DNA of 64,000 nucleotides from Longitalea arenae (GCF_016924755.1 NZ_JAFFJX010000010.1:124001-188000), one strand, 5' to 3'. Shown: positions 26,873 to 36,230, counted from the stretch's first letter. Program-made: numbers and translations. Notes: generated by a model from the sequence alone, not told the origin.

Positions 26873-27528
26873 ATTATTTATTGTTCTTTAGAATTTAGCT
26901 AACCAAGGACATAGAAGATCGGATATACGTATTAACCGGATACACGTTTTCAAAGGATGATAGGGGCTATAAACTCATAATGGGATGGGACATCAGGATC
27001 TGCCAGGTATTCTCGTCAGGTTAAAGGAATAATGGTAAAAAAGCACAGTTCGTGTGTGGAGATTAGATAGTGATAGGAAATTCAAAGGAATCGTGGCGCT
27101 ATATTAGAAAGAAAAATCCAGATTAGGAAATGGAGCCGGCTCTTTTACTTGCAGGCGGTCGCAAAAATAGTATAAATGTCCATATAACGATAATCAATTA
27201 TTCGCACAGCGCTATCTGCTGAAAATATATCATTGATAATTGTAATGCCATTCAATGTAAAAGGGGATTTTTCATCAGAACAGCCGGGTTTCAGATAATT
27301 GATGGGGAAATCAAAAAGCTACATAGTAATTTTACTGTATTATGAGATCAACTACCATTTTCTTCTGGATCCCTTTTGTTGTCGCATTTGTCGGTTTTTT
27401 CTTGCGTGCATGCCATTAGAATCAGCCGCAAAAAAAATCGCTTCCTGTTGCATAACAGGAAGCGATAAAGAGGTGCGCTACTTGCTCTGGCCATGCAAAG
27501 GAAGTATGGCACACCTGCGAGAATACTA
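26873..27528. other. 656-bp spacer, mostly without recognised content
   Basis: No gene is supported. It probably contains the leader and promoter of the delta-60 gene (a minus-strand TATTTTTG box lies at 27162-27169). Its right end holds the terminator of the M1 peptidase gene (27431-27465). An open frame on the plus strand at 27299-27532 runs through that terminator and has no family resemblance. Confidence 0.5.
27431..27465 (-). terminator. Terminator of the M1 peptidase operon
   Basis: On the minus strand TCGCTTCCTGTT (27465-27454) pairs with AACAGGAAGCGA (27449-27438), followed by a T-run (27437-27431). Confidence 0.88.
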
Positions 27529-29922
27529 TTAGAATCCTTTTTTCTGCTCTTGTGCTTTTTGCATAGGCGTAATACCGGTTGATTGTCCGCGCGCCTGTTG
27601 TTTATGCTTGAACGCCGCAAATTTCGACGGAGCAGGCATGGTGCCCCAGTTGTTATTGGCTTCATTGATATCAGCAGTTTCACGCATGGGATCCAGTTTC
27701 AGCGCGGCCACTTCTTTATCTTTCATGAACACCTTGCTGACTTTCTTTTCATTCAGACGCCAGATCTGCACCGGGATGCGGTCCACTTCTTTGGTGCCAT
27801 CTTTAAAGGTCCACTCTACAATAATAGGCATTACCAGTCCGCCTTTATTGCTGAATGATACTTCATAAAAATGTTTGCCGGCCAATTTCTGTTTGGTGGC
27901 ATCGTCTGCTGCTTCAACACTGGCAGGAACCGGTACCTGGTAAGTAGCGGTATCATATGGCTCTATGCCGCGGGCGTATCTCCAGTAAAAATCGCGCAGC
28001 GTAGTATCCTGGTCGGTCAGGAACTGAATGCTTTTATCGTCGCGGTTGCGTTGTTTTGAGATATCGGGATTGGTAGAACCCATCGGCCGGTCCAGTTTCC
28101 TGAAAACAACAGTATCGCCCAATTGTGAAGGCTTTGCATTCAGATCGGCTGTAAAGTATTTTACCGAATCAATGGCCAGATCACAGGGATCGGTACCAAA
28201 GAACCAACCTCGCCAGAACCAGTCGAGGTCTTCGCCGGATGCATCTTCCATGGTGCGGAAGAAATCGGCAGGTTCCGGATGTTTAAAGGCCCAGCGGCGT
28301 GCATATTCTTTAAAAGCATAGTCGAACAGCTCGCGGCCCATGATGGTCTCCCGTAACATATTCAAACCGGTTGCCGGTTTGGTGTAGGCGTTCGGACCGA
28401 AACCGACGATGTTCTCAGAATTCGACATAATAGGTTCCAGCTGGTCTTTGGGCAGTTTCATATAATCAACGATCGCCCAGGCCGGTCCTTTTCCACGAAC
28501 CGGGAATTTATTATCATACAATTCTTCTGTGAGGTATTCAACAAAGGAGTTCAGGCCTTCGTCCATCCAGCTCCACTGGCGCTCATCACTGTTAATGATC
28601 ATCGGGAAAAAGTTATGACCTACTTCGTGGATGATCACTCCCAGCATACCATATTTGGTAGCTTCACTGTAGGTGCCATCTTTATCGGTACGGCCATAGT
28701 TGAAGCAGATCATGGGGTATTCCATACCATTGGAGGCTTCTACGCTTTGTGCCACCGGGTAGGGGTAGGGGATGGTGAATTTAGAATAACTTTTAATGGT
28801 ATGCGCCACCGCTTTGGTGGAAAATTTACTGTACAGGCCATACGCTTCTTTGCCGTAAAAGCTCATGCACATTACTTTTTTGCTTTCTACATAGGCAGGC
28901 ATGGCGTCCCATACGAATTTGCGGGAAGAGGTCCAGGCAAAATCACGCACATTATCGGCTTTGAAGATCCAGGTTTTTTTTGCTTTGCTTTTTTGCGTTT
29001 CTGCCTTCTTCGCTTCTTCGAGGGTTACGATCTGCACGGGTTCTTTAGCGGTTGTGGCTTTGGTATAACGCGCCATTTGGGTGGGGGTCAATACCTGCGC
29101 ATAGTTCTGGCATTCACCAGTGCTGCCCACCATATGATCGGCAGGTACTGTCATCTGCACTTTGAAATTGCCAAAGGTCAAAGCAAATTCGCCGCGGCCG
29201 GTGAACTGGTGGTTCTGCCATCCCTGGAAATCGCTGTATACGCACAAACGGGGATACCATTGGGCCATGGTGAACAGGTAATTGCCATCTTCGGGAAAAA
29301 ATTCGTAGCCGCCGCGGCCGCCATATTTGAAGCGGTCGGCGATCTTGTAATTCCAACTGATATTAAAAGTGAACTTCTGACCGGGTTTTAAGGCCGTGGG
29401 CAGTTCAACCCGCATCATCGTCTTGTTAATGGTATACTTCAATGTACTCCCGGCTATATCTGTTATTTTAACAATATTAAAACCATAGCCATTATCTGAA
29501 TTAGCTTCTTCGAGCCTGTCTACCATTCCGGCATTCAACTCCCGGGGCATGGTGCTGCCGGTTTGATAGTTGGCGTTCTTCGTGGAGCTGTGCTGGTTCT
29601 CATCGAGCTGCAACCACAAATAGGTAAGTGTATTGGGTGAGTTGTTAAAATAATTAATGGTCTCGCTGCCGGTTAGCTTCAGGTTCGCCTCATCGAGCTC
29701 GCATTTGATATCGTAATCGCAGCGTTGCTGCCAGTACTTAGGACCAGGCGCGCCGCTGGCGGTGCGATATTCGTTGGGGGTTGGCAGTATAGTACCTAAC
29801 TGCTCGAATTTATTTCCGTGGTTTGAGCCCGGATTGTTCTGTATATTCTGGCCCTGTACGCCCTTATACAGACCTGCTACAGCCAATACCAGAAACAAGA
29901 ACTGTTTTTTCTGATTCATCAT
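27529..29922 (-). CDS. M1-family metallopeptidase (aminopeptidase N-like), exported
   Basis: 797 residues. Signal peptide (LFLVLAVAGLYKGVQGQ), an N-terminal saddle domain (YFNNSPNTLTYLWLQLDENQ), then the zinc peptidase domain with HEVGH and the third ligand Glu 18 residues later in WMDEGLNSFVEYL. The exopeptidase GxMEN-type motif is represented by SNGMEYP, so canonical aminopeptidase activity is not assured. Long C-terminal domain of beta-type strands (VEWTFKDGTKEVDRIPVQ). It is predicted periplasmic or outer-membrane associated. The start of this gene overlaps the end of hupE by 59 bp, so the two are co-transcribed. Confidence 0.93.
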   Translation of the reverse strand: MMNQKKQFLFLVLAVAGLYKGVQGQNIQNNPGSNHGNKFEQLGTILPTPNEYRTASGAPGPKYWQQRCDYDIKCELDEANLKLTGSETINYFNNSPNTLTYLWLQLDENQHSSTKNANYQTGSTMPRELNAGMVDRLEEANSDNGYGFNIVKITDIAGSTLKYTINKTMMRVELPTALKPGQKFTFNISWNYKIADRFKYGGRGGYEFFPEDGNYLFTMAQWYPRLCVYSDFQGWQNHQFTGRGEFALTFGNFKVQMTVPADHMVGSTGECQNYAQVLTPTQMARYTKATTAKEPVQIVTLEEAKKAETQKSKAKKTWIFKADNVRDFAWTSSRKFVWDAMPAYVESKKVMCMSFYGKEAYGLYSKFSTKAVAHTIKSYSKFTIPYPYPVAQSVEASNGMEYPMICFNYGRTDKDGTYSEATKYGMLGVIIHEVGHNFFPMIINSDERQWSWMDEGLNSFVEYLTEELYDNKFPVRGKGPAWAIVDYMKLPKDQLEPIMSNSENIVGFGPNAYTKPATGLNMLRETIMGRELFDYAFKEYARRWAFKHPEPADFFRTMEDASGEDLDWFWRGWFFGTDPCDLAIDSVKYFTADLNAKPSQLGDTVVFRKLDRPMGSTNPDISKQRNRDDKSIQFLTDQDTTLRDFYWRYARGIEPYDTATYQVPVPASVEAADDATKQKLAGKHFYEVSFSNKGGLVMPIIVEWTFKDGTKEVDRIPVQIWRLNEKKVSKVFMKDKEVAALKLDPMRETADINEANNNWGTMPAPSKFAAFKHKQQARGQSTGITPMQKAQEQKKGF

Positions 29923-30511
29923 CGTAGTTTTTTTGATATGGGAATCTTTGGTATGCCCAAAATAGTGAAATGACCAAAATTAAGGCAGATGCAGCCTGCA
30001 ACCACAGCTTTCGTGATAATTTTAATAATTGAACCACCAGGTAAGACAGCAACAAAACCACCAGCACAATGAGCAGCTGCGCTACCTCAATACCAATATT
30101 GAAGGCCAGCAGGTCTGCCACCAGATTGTCTTTTCCTTCCATACTGAGGATCGTCTCTGCATAGGCGAGCCCATGGATGAGGCCAAAGAAAAGCGCAAAG
30201 AAATAGATGAGGGGCAGCCGCTTTGTTGGTTCTGCTTTGAATTGTGTTATATTATTAACGCAGGTGGCGGCTATGGTAAGCGGAATCAGGAATTCGATCC
30301 AGGTGGCATTTACCTGGATATAATTCAGGGCGCTCAACGCCAGCGTCAATGAGTGGCCAATGGTGAAAGCCGTTACCAGCACCACCACTTTTTTCCAGTC
30401 CTTCCACAGGTACCGGAGGCATAAAGCGGTTACGAACAGGATATGATCCAGTGCGTCGGGGGTAAGAATGTGCTCAACACCTAATTGAAAATAAATGGTA
30501 AAATCCTGCAT
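29864..30511 (-). CDS. HupE/UreJ-family membrane protein
   Basis: 215 residues with six to seven membrane helices. The HupE signature is clear: an early His (GVEHILTPDALDHILF), TIGHSLTLALSA and a later FGLIHGLAYAE. Relatives transport or supply nickel or cobalt to hydrogenase/urease systems, but in Bacteroidota copies next to DUF6702 proteins there is no adjacent hydrogenase; here also none. The gene ends within the first 59 bp of the M1 peptidase gene in another frame. Confidence 0.85.
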   Translation of the reverse strand: MQDFTIYFQLGVEHILTPDALDHILFVTALCLRYLWKDWKKVVVLVTAFTIGHSLTLALSALNYIQVNATWIEFLIPLTIAATCVNNITQFKAEPTKRLPLIYFFALFFGLIHGLAYAETILSMEGKDNLVADLLAFNIGIEVAQLLIVLVVLLLSYLVVQLLKLSRKLWLQAASALILVISLFWAYQRFPYQKNYDDESEKTVLVSGIGCSRSV

Positions 30512-30570
30512 AGTGCCGAAATGGTGTTAAAATAATTAAGAGATTTGTAACCTTAAAATTTTCATGTTTA

Positions 30571-31101
30571 ATGGTAATACTCCTGTATAAATGGTTGTTC
30601 CTGCTGTCGGCTTTCCTGCATGAAGCGGATGTTGTGTTATCGCGCGCCGGGGTCCGTCATCCATTATATGTAAGTGTTACAGAGATTAACCACAATGCAG
30701 CGGACAAAAACCTGGAAATAAGCTGTAAGCTTTTTACCGACGATTTTGAGAAAACGCTGGCAAATATTTATCAAACCAGGGTGGATCTTACGGCCCCTGC
30801 CAATAAAGCGCTGGCTGATAAAATGGTGATGGAATATATCAAAAGCCATTTGCTGTTGAAGCTCGACAATAAAGCCGTTACCTTGTCATTCGTGGGTTTT
30901 GAAAAGGAGAACGATGCGGTATGGAGCTATTTTGAGGTGCAAAATACGGCGGCGCCTAAAAAGATCGACGTTGTAAATACCATCCTCTACGAATCCTTCG
31001 ATAAGCAAATAAACCTGATGCATGTGACCGTTGGTGGCAACCGCAAAAGTTACCGGCTGAACAATCCTGACAAAGAAGCTTCCTTTCAATTCACCCCCTG
31101 A
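30571..31101 (+). CDS. DUF6702 family exported protein
   Basis: 176 residues with an N-terminal hydrophobic segment (LLYKWLFLLSAFLHEADVVL) and the family opening HPLYVSVTEINHNAADKNLE, followed by a beta-sandwich-like domain with LEISCKLFTDDFEKTL and a C-terminal NPDKEASFQFTP. Function unknown. It is divergent from hupE with 59 bp between the starts, a linkage with HupE and an M1 peptidase that recurs in Bacteroidota and suggests they act together at the envelope (inference). Confidence 0.8.
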   Translation: MVILLYKWLFLLSAFLHEADVVLSRAGVRHPLYVSVTEINHNAADKNLEISCKLFTDDFEKTLANIYQTRVDLTAPANKALADKMVMEYIKSHLLLKLDNKAVTLSFVGFEKENDAVWSYFEVQNTAAPKKIDVVNTILYESFDKQINLMHVTVGGNRKSYRLNNPDKEASFQFTP

Positions 31102-31114
31102 CCTTCTAAGGAGG

Positions 31115-31165
31115 ACCTGTATTTCATCAGCTCATTACCAAATCAGCAAATAAGCACATTGCCAA
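31115..31165. repeat. Spacer word repeat (CATCAGC/AATCAGCAAATAAGCACATT)
   Basis: Words of the GCTAATTTGCTGATG family in inverted orientation with the linker GTATTTCAT, also seen at 24877, 35318 and 49838. Confidence 0.7.
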
Positions 31166-32479
31166 TTACACTTCGTCTTCTTCGTTGTCTTCCATTTCTT
31201 CTTTAATATCCTCTGAAGGAGTAACAAGCACTTTATCGATGCGCTGGGCATCCATATCAATGATCTCGAATTGAAAATCTTTCCACTCCATGGTATCGCC
31301 GATATGTGGTATACGTTCGAGCTGGTGCAGGATAAAGCCTGCCAGGGTGTCGAATTCCTGTTCCACTTCGCTCATCCATTCTGCTTTGGAAAAATAACTC
31401 AGGAAATTATAGAAAGGGATCTGGGCATCTACCAGGTAGCTGCCATCCTTGCGCTTTACTATTTCATAGTAATCATCATCTGGTTGTGGCATTTCACCTA
31501 CGAGGGCCGTTAAAATGTCGTTCAGGGTCACCATTCCCTGCAGGCTTCCATATTCATCTACGATAAAACAGGAGTTCACGCGTTGCTGTTTGAACCTTTC
31601 CAGCAGGCGGTAGGCCGTAATGTTCTCCGGTACGAAGAGGGCCGGTTTCATAATGGATTTAAAAGCCGTAAAGTCATTGGTAACATACAGGTCCTTCAAT
31701 GACACAATGCCTTTGATATTATCCAGGTCCTTATCGCAGATAGGGTATACGGAATGCGGCTCATGAATGATCTTGTCGCGGATGGAATCCTCCGTATCGT
31801 TCAGATCGAACCACATGATATCGCTGCGGTGGGTCATGAGCGAGGTGATATTGCGGTCGCTGAGGTGAAAGACCCGTTCAATGATCTCCTGTTCCACTTC
31901 CTCAATGGCGCCCTGTTCCGTTCCTTCGCTGATGATGGCTTTAATCTCCTCTTCCGTTACCGAATTGTCGGAAGTGGATTTTACATTCAGGATCTTCAGG
32001 AATAAATTACTGGTCTTGTTCAACAACCATACAAAGGGATGGGTAAGCTTTGAAAAGGCCAGTACCGGTAATACCACGATACGGGCGATCTTTTCGGCCT
32101 TTATCAAACCGATGCGTTTGGGGATCAGTTCACCGAATACAATAGATAAAAATGTAACGATTATAACAATGATCGTAGTGGCCACTGTTTGGGCATAAGG
32201 CCGCAACAATTCAATTCTTTCAATAGAAGGTTCCAGGTATTTGCCAAATCGTTCGCCTGAGTACACACCCGTAAGGATCGCAATAAGGGTAATACCAATT
32301 TGTGCCGCCGATAAAAAGATCTCCGGGTTATTGGCCAGGTCCAGGGCCTTGCGGGCTGTGTCATCCCCCTTATTGGCCAGGTTCTCTAACCGGGATTTGC
32401 GGGCTGATACCAGGGCTATTTCAGACATTACAAATAAACCATTCAATAAGATCAACGCCAGTAATATGAATATTTCCAT
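31166..32479 (-). CDS. CNNM/CorC-HlyC-type membrane protein with CBS pair
   Basis: 437 residues: an N-terminal DUF21/CNNM domain with three to four membrane helices (about 1-160; FILLALILLNGLFVMSEIALVSARKSRLE), a CBS pair (about 200-330; MTHRSDIMWFDLND and VSLKDLYVTNDF), then a CorC/HlyC domain (about 345-425; KRKDGSYLVDAQIPFYNF). Family members are linked with magnesium or cobalt efflux, and the older name hemolysin is historical. The acidic tail (EDIKEEMEDNEEDE) is unremarkable. Predicted inner-membrane location. Confidence 0.93.
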   Translation of the reverse strand: MEIFILLALILLNGLFVMSEIALVSARKSRLENLANKGDDTARKALDLANNPEIFLSAAQIGITLIAILTGVYSGERFGKYLEPSIERIELLRPYAQTVATTIIVIIVTFLSIVFGELIPKRIGLIKAEKIARIVVLPVLAFSKLTHPFVWLLNKTSNLFLKILNVKSTSDNSVTEEEIKAIISEGTEQGAIEEVEQEIIERVFHLSDRNITSLMTHRSDIMWFDLNDTEDSIRDKIIHEPHSVYPICDKDLDNIKGIVSLKDLYVTNDFTAFKSIMKPALFVPENITAYRLLERFKQQRVNSCFIVDEYGSLQGMVTLNDILTALVGEMPQPDDDYYEIVKRKDGSYLVDAQIPFYNFLSYFSKAEWMSEVEQEFDTLAGFILHQLERIPHIGDTMEWKDFQFEIIDMDAQRIDKVLVTPSEDIKEEMEDNEEDEV

Positions 32480-32500
32480 TAGCCGGTTGGTTTGGTTAAA

Positions 32501-33109
32501 CTAAGATACTGTAAGCATTCCTATTCGTTTATGAAATAGTTTGCTTAGTAAAAAACCTATTCCGCAACCCAGGAGCGCCCCGCAAAATACATCAAAAGGG
32601 TAATGTACCCCTACATAAACCTGGGTATAGGCAATAATAAAGGCCCAAACAAAGAATAGACCGGCCCATTTGCCAATAGCAGGCCGCAAAGTGGCAAAAA
32701 AGAACATGGCCTGGGCAAAATGGTTGGTAGCATGGGAAGAAGTAAAACTGCTGCTGCGTGGACAATAATTGATAAAGAATCGCAATTGGGGGCCCATAAT
32801 TTCATCGCGGCAGGGCCTTGTTCTTATAATGAATGGTTTTATGAGCTGACTGCTGATCAGGTCGCTCAGGGCGGCGCACAAAATGACGCCCATGACCCAC
32901 CACCAGCCTTTGATGCCGAAATTACCGGTCACAAACAAGAGCAGGAACAGGTAGAGGGGTACCCAGGTAAGGGTCTCGCGCATAAAGGGCAGTACCGTAT
33001 CTAAGAAAGAAGTGCTCCAGTCCTGGTTAATATGGGTGATCAGCCATGCATCAAAGGGCTGAATTAGTTGCCAAAATGTTAATAGGAAGGCGGGTGGATC
33101 AACAATCAT
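32501..33109 (-). CDS. PAP2-family phosphatase (undecaprenyl-PP-phosphatase-like)
   Basis: 202 residues with five to six membrane helices and the acid-phosphatase motifs KPFIIRTRP (motif 1), SFTSSHATNH (motif 2, catalytic His) and TQVYVGVHYPFD (motif 3, nucleophilic His and Asp). The Arg of the usual SRxxxxxH in motif 3 is Gln here, and PSGH of motif 2 is SSH; the catalytic residues are kept. The predicted role is dephosphorylation of lipid pyrophosphates in the periplasm, for example undecaprenyl pyrophosphate. It lies next to the CorC-like gene in the same direction and divergent from the sulfatase. Confidence 0.88.
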   Translation of the reverse strand: MIVDPPAFLLTFWQLIQPFDAWLITHINQDWSTSFLDTVLPFMRETLTWVPLYLFLLLFVTGNFGIKGWWWVMGVILCAALSDLISSQLIKPFIIRTRPCRDEIMGPQLRFFINYCPRSSSFTSSHATNHFAQAMFFFATLRPAIGKWAGLFFVWAFIIAYTQVYVGVHYPFDVFCGALLGCGIGFLLSKLFHKRIGMLTVS

Positions 33110-33161
33110 AATTGCAAAAATAAATACTATAATTTTAGGTCTTATTTGTTATTTACAACGT

Positions 33162-35144
33162 ATGGCGAAAATTCCTAAACTGATCCGGTGGATACTATGG
33201 ACTGGCCTGATCTTCCTTATTTTATTCACGCTCATGAGGCTGGGGTTATTTATTCTTTCAGACCAGCAAAGTTATGGTCTTACCCAATTGGGCGGGGCTT
33301 TTTTCCTGGGTTTGCGGTATGACCTCCGCATGATCTCGTGGTTACTGGTGGCAATGCTTGTATTGGGCAGTATACCGGTGCTGCATCCTTTTTCGAGCAG
33401 CAGGGGCAAGAAATTCTGGATGATCACCCTGGGAGCGGTCACTTTATTTGTACTTTTCTTCTTTTCCGTTGATTTTGCACATTATGCCTACCTCGAACAG
33501 CGGCTCAATGCCAGTGTATTGAATTACCTGGAAGATGCCCGTATTTCGATGGGCATGGTATGGCAATCATATCCCATTATAAGGATGGTGCTGGGCGTAT
33601 TGCTGTTTGCCGCCCTGCTGATTTGGGTCTTACACCGCACGCACCGCAAGGTGGGCAAGCAATCCTTTATGGGAACAAGACGCAGCCGCATTATTTCTTT
33701 TGCCATCTGCTTTCTGCTTTGCGGCTTTTTTATTTTCGGCAGGTTCGATCAATATCCCTTGCGCTGGAGCGATGCTTTTGCGCAGGGCAGCGATTATAAA
33801 GCTTACCTGGCCCTGAACCCCTTTGAAAGCTTTTTCAGCACGCTCAAGTTCAGGCACAGCACCTATGATGAAAAAAAGGTGAAGGCTTTTGCCCCGGTGA
33901 TCGCCGAGCATTTCAATATTCCGCCAAATGCTCCTTTCCCTGCAGCTTTTACCCGCACGGTAACACCGCGGCCGGGCGCTTTGACCACACAACCCAATAT
34001 TGTGCTGGTGATTTGTGAATCGTTCAGCGCCTATAAAAGCTCCATGTATGGCAATCCATTGAATACCACGCCCTTTTTTGACAGCTTATGCCGGCAGGGC
34101 ATCTTTTTCGACCGTTGTTTTACGCCTACTTATGGCACGGCCCGCGGGGTATGGGCAACGGTCACGGGTACACCCGATGTGGAAATGCCTAAAACGGCCA
34201 GCCGCAACCCGGCCGCCGTTAACCAGCATACCATCATCAACGATTTTACAGGCTATGAAAAATTTTACTTTTTGGGCGGAAGCACCAGCTGGGCCAATAT
34301 CCGTGGCGTGCTCACCAATAATATAGATGGACTTCATTTGTACGAGCAGGAAGATTATACCGCAGAAAAGATCGATGTGTGGGGCATCAGTGATAAGAAC
34401 CTGTTCCTGGAAGCCAATAAAGTGCTGGCCCAGCAGCAAAAGCCATTTTTCGCCATTATTCAAACGGCCGATAACCACCGGCCATATACGATTCCGGAAG
34501 AAGACCTCAAGGAGTTTAAAAAGATCCAGGCGCCGGCTGATTCGCTGGCTAAATATGGCTTTGAATCCCTGGCCGAGATGAACGCTTTCCGTTACACCGA
34601 TTTCGGGTACCAGAAATTTATGGAAGCTGCCCGTAAGGAGAAATATTTCAACAATACCATTTTTGTGTTCATTGGCGATCATGGCATTCCCGGCAATGCC
34701 GATGCGCTCTTCCCGAAATCCTGGACGGCCCAGCGGCTCACTACCATGCATGTGCCATTGTTGTTCTATGCGCCGGGACTGCTAACGCCCCGCCGCATCA
34801 ATACCATCAGTTCGCAAACCGATGTGTTGCCTACCATCGCGGGGCTCTGCAATATGAAATATACCAACAGTACGCTTGGTAAAGATCTGCTTGATTCCAC
34901 CACCAAAGGCTTTGCTTTTATTTTTGACCCGGATAACAGCATGACCGGCGTGGTGAAAGGTGATTATCTGTACCGCAAGCAACTGGTGACAAAAAAAGCG
35001 GAGCTGGTTTCCATTATCAACAATGAGCCTGTTCCGGATGATGCCGAACATGCTGCCATTGCGCATGAGATGCAGGTGCTTACCGATGCTTTGTATGAGA
35101 CGGCGAAGTATATGTTGCTCAATAATAAGAAAGGAGGGAAGTAA
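33162..35144 (+). CDS. LTA synthase-like sulfatase family membrane protein
   Basis: 660 residues: five N-terminal membrane helices (about 10-200) and an extracytoplasmic alkaline-phosphatase-fold domain from about residue 275. Metal and catalytic motifs: NIVLVICESFSAYKSS (Glu), TYGTARGVWATVTG (nucleophilic Thr), FIGDHGIPG (Asp/His). This layout matches lipoteichoic acid synthase-like phosphoglycerol transferases, which Gram-negative bacteria use to decorate glycans or lipids with phosphoglycerol or phosphoethanolamine. The true substrate is unknown. The start at ATG 33162 is 52 bp from the divergent PAP2 gene. Confidence 0.9.
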   Translation: MAKIPKLIRWILWTGLIFLILFTLMRLGLFILSDQQSYGLTQLGGAFFLGLRYDLRMISWLLVAMLVLGSIPVLHPFSSSRGKKFWMITLGAVTLFVLFFFSVDFAHYAYLEQRLNASVLNYLEDARISMGMVWQSYPIIRMVLGVLLFAALLIWVLHRTHRKVGKQSFMGTRRSRIISFAICFLLCGFFIFGRFDQYPLRWSDAFAQGSDYKAYLALNPFESFFSTLKFRHSTYDEKKVKAFAPVIAEHFNIPPNAPFPAAFTRTVTPRPGALTTQPNIVLVICESFSAYKSSMYGNPLNTTPFFDSLCRQGIFFDRCFTPTYGTARGVWATVTGTPDVEMPKTASRNPAAVNQHTIINDFTGYEKFYFLGGSTSWANIRGVLTNNIDGLHLYEQEDYTAEKIDVWGISDKNLFLEANKVLAQQQKPFFAIIQTADNHRPYTIPEEDLKEFKKIQAPADSLAKYGFESLAEMNAFRYTDFGYQKFMEAARKEKYFNNTIFVFIGDHGIPGNADALFPKSWTAQRLTTMHVPLLFYAPGLLTPRRINTISSQTDVLPTIAGLCNMKYTNSTLGKDLLDSTTKGFAFIFDPDNSMTGVVKGDYLYRKQLVTKKAELVSIINNEPVPDDAEHAAIAHEMQVLTDALYETAKYMLLNNKKGGK

Positions 35145-35146
35145 GA

Positions 35147-35365
35147 GCAATGTGCTGATATGCTGATTTGCTGATGTGCTGATGCCTGAACGCTGAGCAA
35201 TGTGCTGATGTGCTGATGTGCTGATTTGCTAATATGCTGATGTGCTGATGCCTGAACGCTGAGCAATGTGCTGATGTGCTGATTTGCTAATATGCTGATG
35301 TGCTGATGCCTGACCGCGCAAGCTGTATTTCATTAGCACATTAGCACATCAGCAAATTAGCTAAT
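35147..35365. repeat. Tandem and inverted word repeat (GCTGATGTGCTGATTTGCTAATAT)
   Basis: GCTGATGTGCTGAT words repeated more than 12 times. A higher-order unit of 66 then 58 bp, marked by GATGCCTGAACGCTGAGCAA, occurs at 35181, 35247 and 35305 (the last diverged). The right end (35329-35365) carries the inverted words TTAGCACATTAGCACATCAGC, which run into the complement of the methyltransferase stop codon (35361-35363). Confidence 0.92.
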
Positions 35366-36104
35366 TCTTCTCCGCTATCATGATCATCCGCGGGGACTGC
35401 TTAATATCGTAAGCGTTCAGATGATAGTCGCCATACACCTCCTTTAGCTGCAGGTCGTAAAAAGCAAACATATCGTTGAAATCGCCGAGAGAGAATTTGG
35501 CCACTTTCTCGGTGAATTCCAGCGGAGCGTCCAGCGCTTCGTCTTCGATCTCTATCTTTTTATAGAAATGCGTTTCATCGAACCATTTAGTAAGGTAATA
35601 GGTAACATCCTCTATTACCTTTTCCTGTTTGTGCACCAGGTGGTCTTCGGCAAAATGCACGTTCAGGTAATCAATTACGAGGGTGCCGCCATGCACGAGG
35701 GAGCCGGCAATGGTCCGGATGGCGTTGTAATGTTCACGTTCCGTTCGGAAATAGCCGAAGCTGGTGAAAAAGTTGAAAGCGTAGTCGAAATAATTGATCC
35801 AGAAAGGCAGGCGCATATCATGTTCAAAAAATTGCAGGTGGCCATTTTCCAGCCGGCGGGCGATGCTGATGCTGTCGGGAGCCAGGTCGATACCGGTAAC
35901 ATCATAACCTTTCGATGCCAGGAATTTCGCATGGCGGCCGCGGCCGCAGCCCACATCCAGCAGCTTTGACCGTTCAGCCGGTTGCAGTTTCCCGAGCAAC
36001 CTGGTCATAAAGGCAGCCGCTTCCTGGTCGTCGTGTTCAAAGTATAATTTATGGTAATAAGGCGAATTGAACCACTCTTTAAACCAGTTGCTGCTGTTGA
36101 ACAT
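35361..36104 (-). CDS. Class I SAM-dependent methyltransferase
   Basis: 247 residues. SAM-binding motif I LLDVGCGRGRHAKFLASKG (about 48-66), acidic loop GIDLAPDSI, and motif HDMRLPFWINYFDYAFNFFT are typical of Rossmann-fold methyltransferases of the methyltransf_25/11 type. Substrate unknown. ATG 36104 (MFNSSNWFKEWFN) is preferred to 36125. Its C-terminal end lies within the repeat at 35361. Confidence 0.85.
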   Translation of the reverse strand: MFNSSNWFKEWFNSPYYHKLYFEHDDQEAAAFMTRLLGKLQPAERSKLLDVGCGRGRHAKFLASKGYDVTGIDLAPDSISIARRLENGHLQFFEHDMRLPFWINYFDYAFNFFTSFGYFRTEREHYNAIRTIAGSLVHGGTLVIDYLNVHFAEDHLVHKQEKVIEDVTYYLTKWFDETHFYKKIEIEDEALDAPLEFTEKVAKFSLGDFNDMFAFYDLQLKEVYGDYHLNAYDIKQSPRMIMIAEKN

Positions 36105-36137
36105 GGGTATTGAAAGTTTACACAAAAGTAGGGCCTA

Positions 36138-36230
36138 AGGATTTTTGATTTTGAGATTTCGAGATTTCTGATTTTGGGATTTTGGGATTTTGGGATTTTG
36201 GGATTGCGCGGGGGCGCGGCGCTTAAGCAA
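36138..36230. repeat. Spacer word repeat (TTTTGGGATTTTGGGATT)
   Basis: TTTTGATTTTGAGATTTCGAG followed by four exact GGGATTTT units, then GCGCGGGGGCGCGGCGC, and the inverted GGTGAAATCCTGAATGAGAAATCTGAAATCG. Confidence 0.85.

Noticed and set aside
27299-27532. 77-codon plus-strand frame in the spacer before the M1 peptidase
   Set aside because: It runs through the terminator of the M1 gene on the opposite strand and shows no recognisable domain.
28615-29391. 258-codon plus-strand frame inside the M1 peptidase gene
   Set aside because: It is antisense to a well-supported peptidase frame with HEVGH motif and shows no family features; high GC third positions explain its length.
36138-36215. GGGATTTTGGGATTTT as a chi-like or origin site
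   Set aside because: It belongs to the GATTTC/GGGATTTT word family present in several spacers; no DnaA boxes or other origin signs are nearby.
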